Assembly (NCBI GenBank): GCA_030603375.1
Contig: JAUVXY010000097.1
Coordinates: 1 to 5,305 of the forward strand
DNA from: Actinomycetes bacterium
GTDB taxonomy: Bacteria; Actinomycetota; Humimicrobiia; Humimicrobiales; Humimicrobiaceae
Direction of reading: 5' to 3'
DNA: 5,305 nt
Position numbers and translations under genes: made by a program. Every line of letters begins with the position of its first letter. Position 1 is the stretch's first letter. The notes beneath the pieces were generated by a model that saw only the letters and a program-made list of their open reading frames with translations, made no database searches and was not told where the DNA came from. Positions 5,075 through 5,305 of the stretch are shown here, piece after piece.

Positions 5075-5305
5075 ATGGGTTCAGTACTGCAAAACTTAAA
5101 AGAACAAACAAAGGTGAAACTGCGGGAAAACCTGAACCAGAAATATATTACAAGACTTCTAAATATCATTGCCAGCAAACCTGTTGTATTTGCATATGCA
5201 AATACATTCTCATCAAAATCAGACAAATATCTAAATGTCTTTAGCCTAAAACAGATAAAAAACGCTTATTCTGCTCATTCTCCAACTGCCTATGGATCTC
5301 TTTTT
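5075..5305 (+). CDS. Unrecognised protein, N-terminal part, open at the right edge
   Basis: The plus strand is open for 77 codons from ATG at 5075 to the edge; the frame is closed upstream by TAG at 5048. The peptide begins MGSVLQNLKEQTKVKLREN and includes LLNIIASKPVVFAYANTF (about residues 28-45). It is lysine- and asparagine-rich, without cysteine, signal peptide or obvious membrane segment, and I recognise no family. Support for coding is the stop-free length in AT-rich DNA, where random stops are frequent, and a plausible helix-like start. Against it, no Shine-Dalgarno precedes the ATG and codon use shows no strong bias. The true start might differ or lie behind a frameshift from the 5025 frame. 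It is divergent from yggS, so it belongs to a separate transcription unit. Confidence 0.45.
   Translation, partial: MGSVLQNLKEQTKVKLRENLNQKYITRLLNIIASKPVVFAYANTFSSKSDKYLNVFSLKQIKNAYSAHSPTAYGSLF

Noticed and set aside
5241..5305. Minus-strand frame ending in TAA at 5243-5241 that could be the tail of a gene from the right
   Set aside because: Only 20 codons are visible with no motif, and it conflicts with the longer plus-strand frame; it cannot be supported, though it is not excluded.

Overview
This AT-rich bacterial window carries a leftward (minus-strand) run of five genes. At the right edge, divergently oriented, is the start of an unrecognised plus-strand reading frame. Four genes are complete and one is cut by the left edge. 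In transcription order they are: a YggS/PLPBP-type pyridoxal-phosphate-binding protein (4769 to 4095), a YbhB/YbcL-type PEBP-family protein (4023 to 3583), a large three-part AMP-binding/acyl-carrier/PlsC acyltransferase fusion (3522 to 991), an archaeal-type Prx6 peroxiredoxin (856 to 218), and the N-terminus of a TIGR02757/DUF2400 protein (from 142, running off the left edge).

The gaps between these genes are 71, 60, 134 and 75 bases. They lack convincing intrinsic terminators, so partial co-transcription from a good sigma70-like promoter ahead of yggS is plausible. Internal promoter candidates also precede the peroxiredoxin gene and the TIGR02757 gene. Three genes have clear Shine-Dalgarno sequences. 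The fusion gene does not: its leader can fold into a hairpin directly over the ribosome-binding region.

The taxon cannot be fixed from this sequence. Low GC, standard genetic code, Shine-Dalgarno leaders, a peroxiredoxin with the C-terminal CX5C pair familiar from archaea and anaerobes, and the synthetase-ACP-acyltransferase fusion would suit an uncultured, probably anaerobic Gram-negative-type lineage (Omnitrophota, Elusimicrobiota or deltaproteobacterial relatives). That is an inference only.

Functionally the centre of the window is lipid chemistry. The fusion protein has the parts needed to activate a free fatty acid as acyl-AMP, load it on its own carrier domain and pass it to a lysophospholipid or glycerophosphate acceptor. 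The adjacent peroxiredoxin removes peroxides, possibly lipid peroxides, so a membrane-repair pairing is conceivable but unproven. YggS, PEBP and TIGR02757 look like widespread housekeeping or poorly characterised families.

The most unexplained part is the 305-base divergent intergenic region at 4770-5074. It contains a dyad inside the yggS promoter, a perfect 9-bp inverted repeat enclosing a GC-richer 30-base loop, a second hairpin, and a short upstream frame that overlaps the start of the orphan plus-strand ORF. I see no CRISPR array, tRNA, rRNA or insertion sequence.
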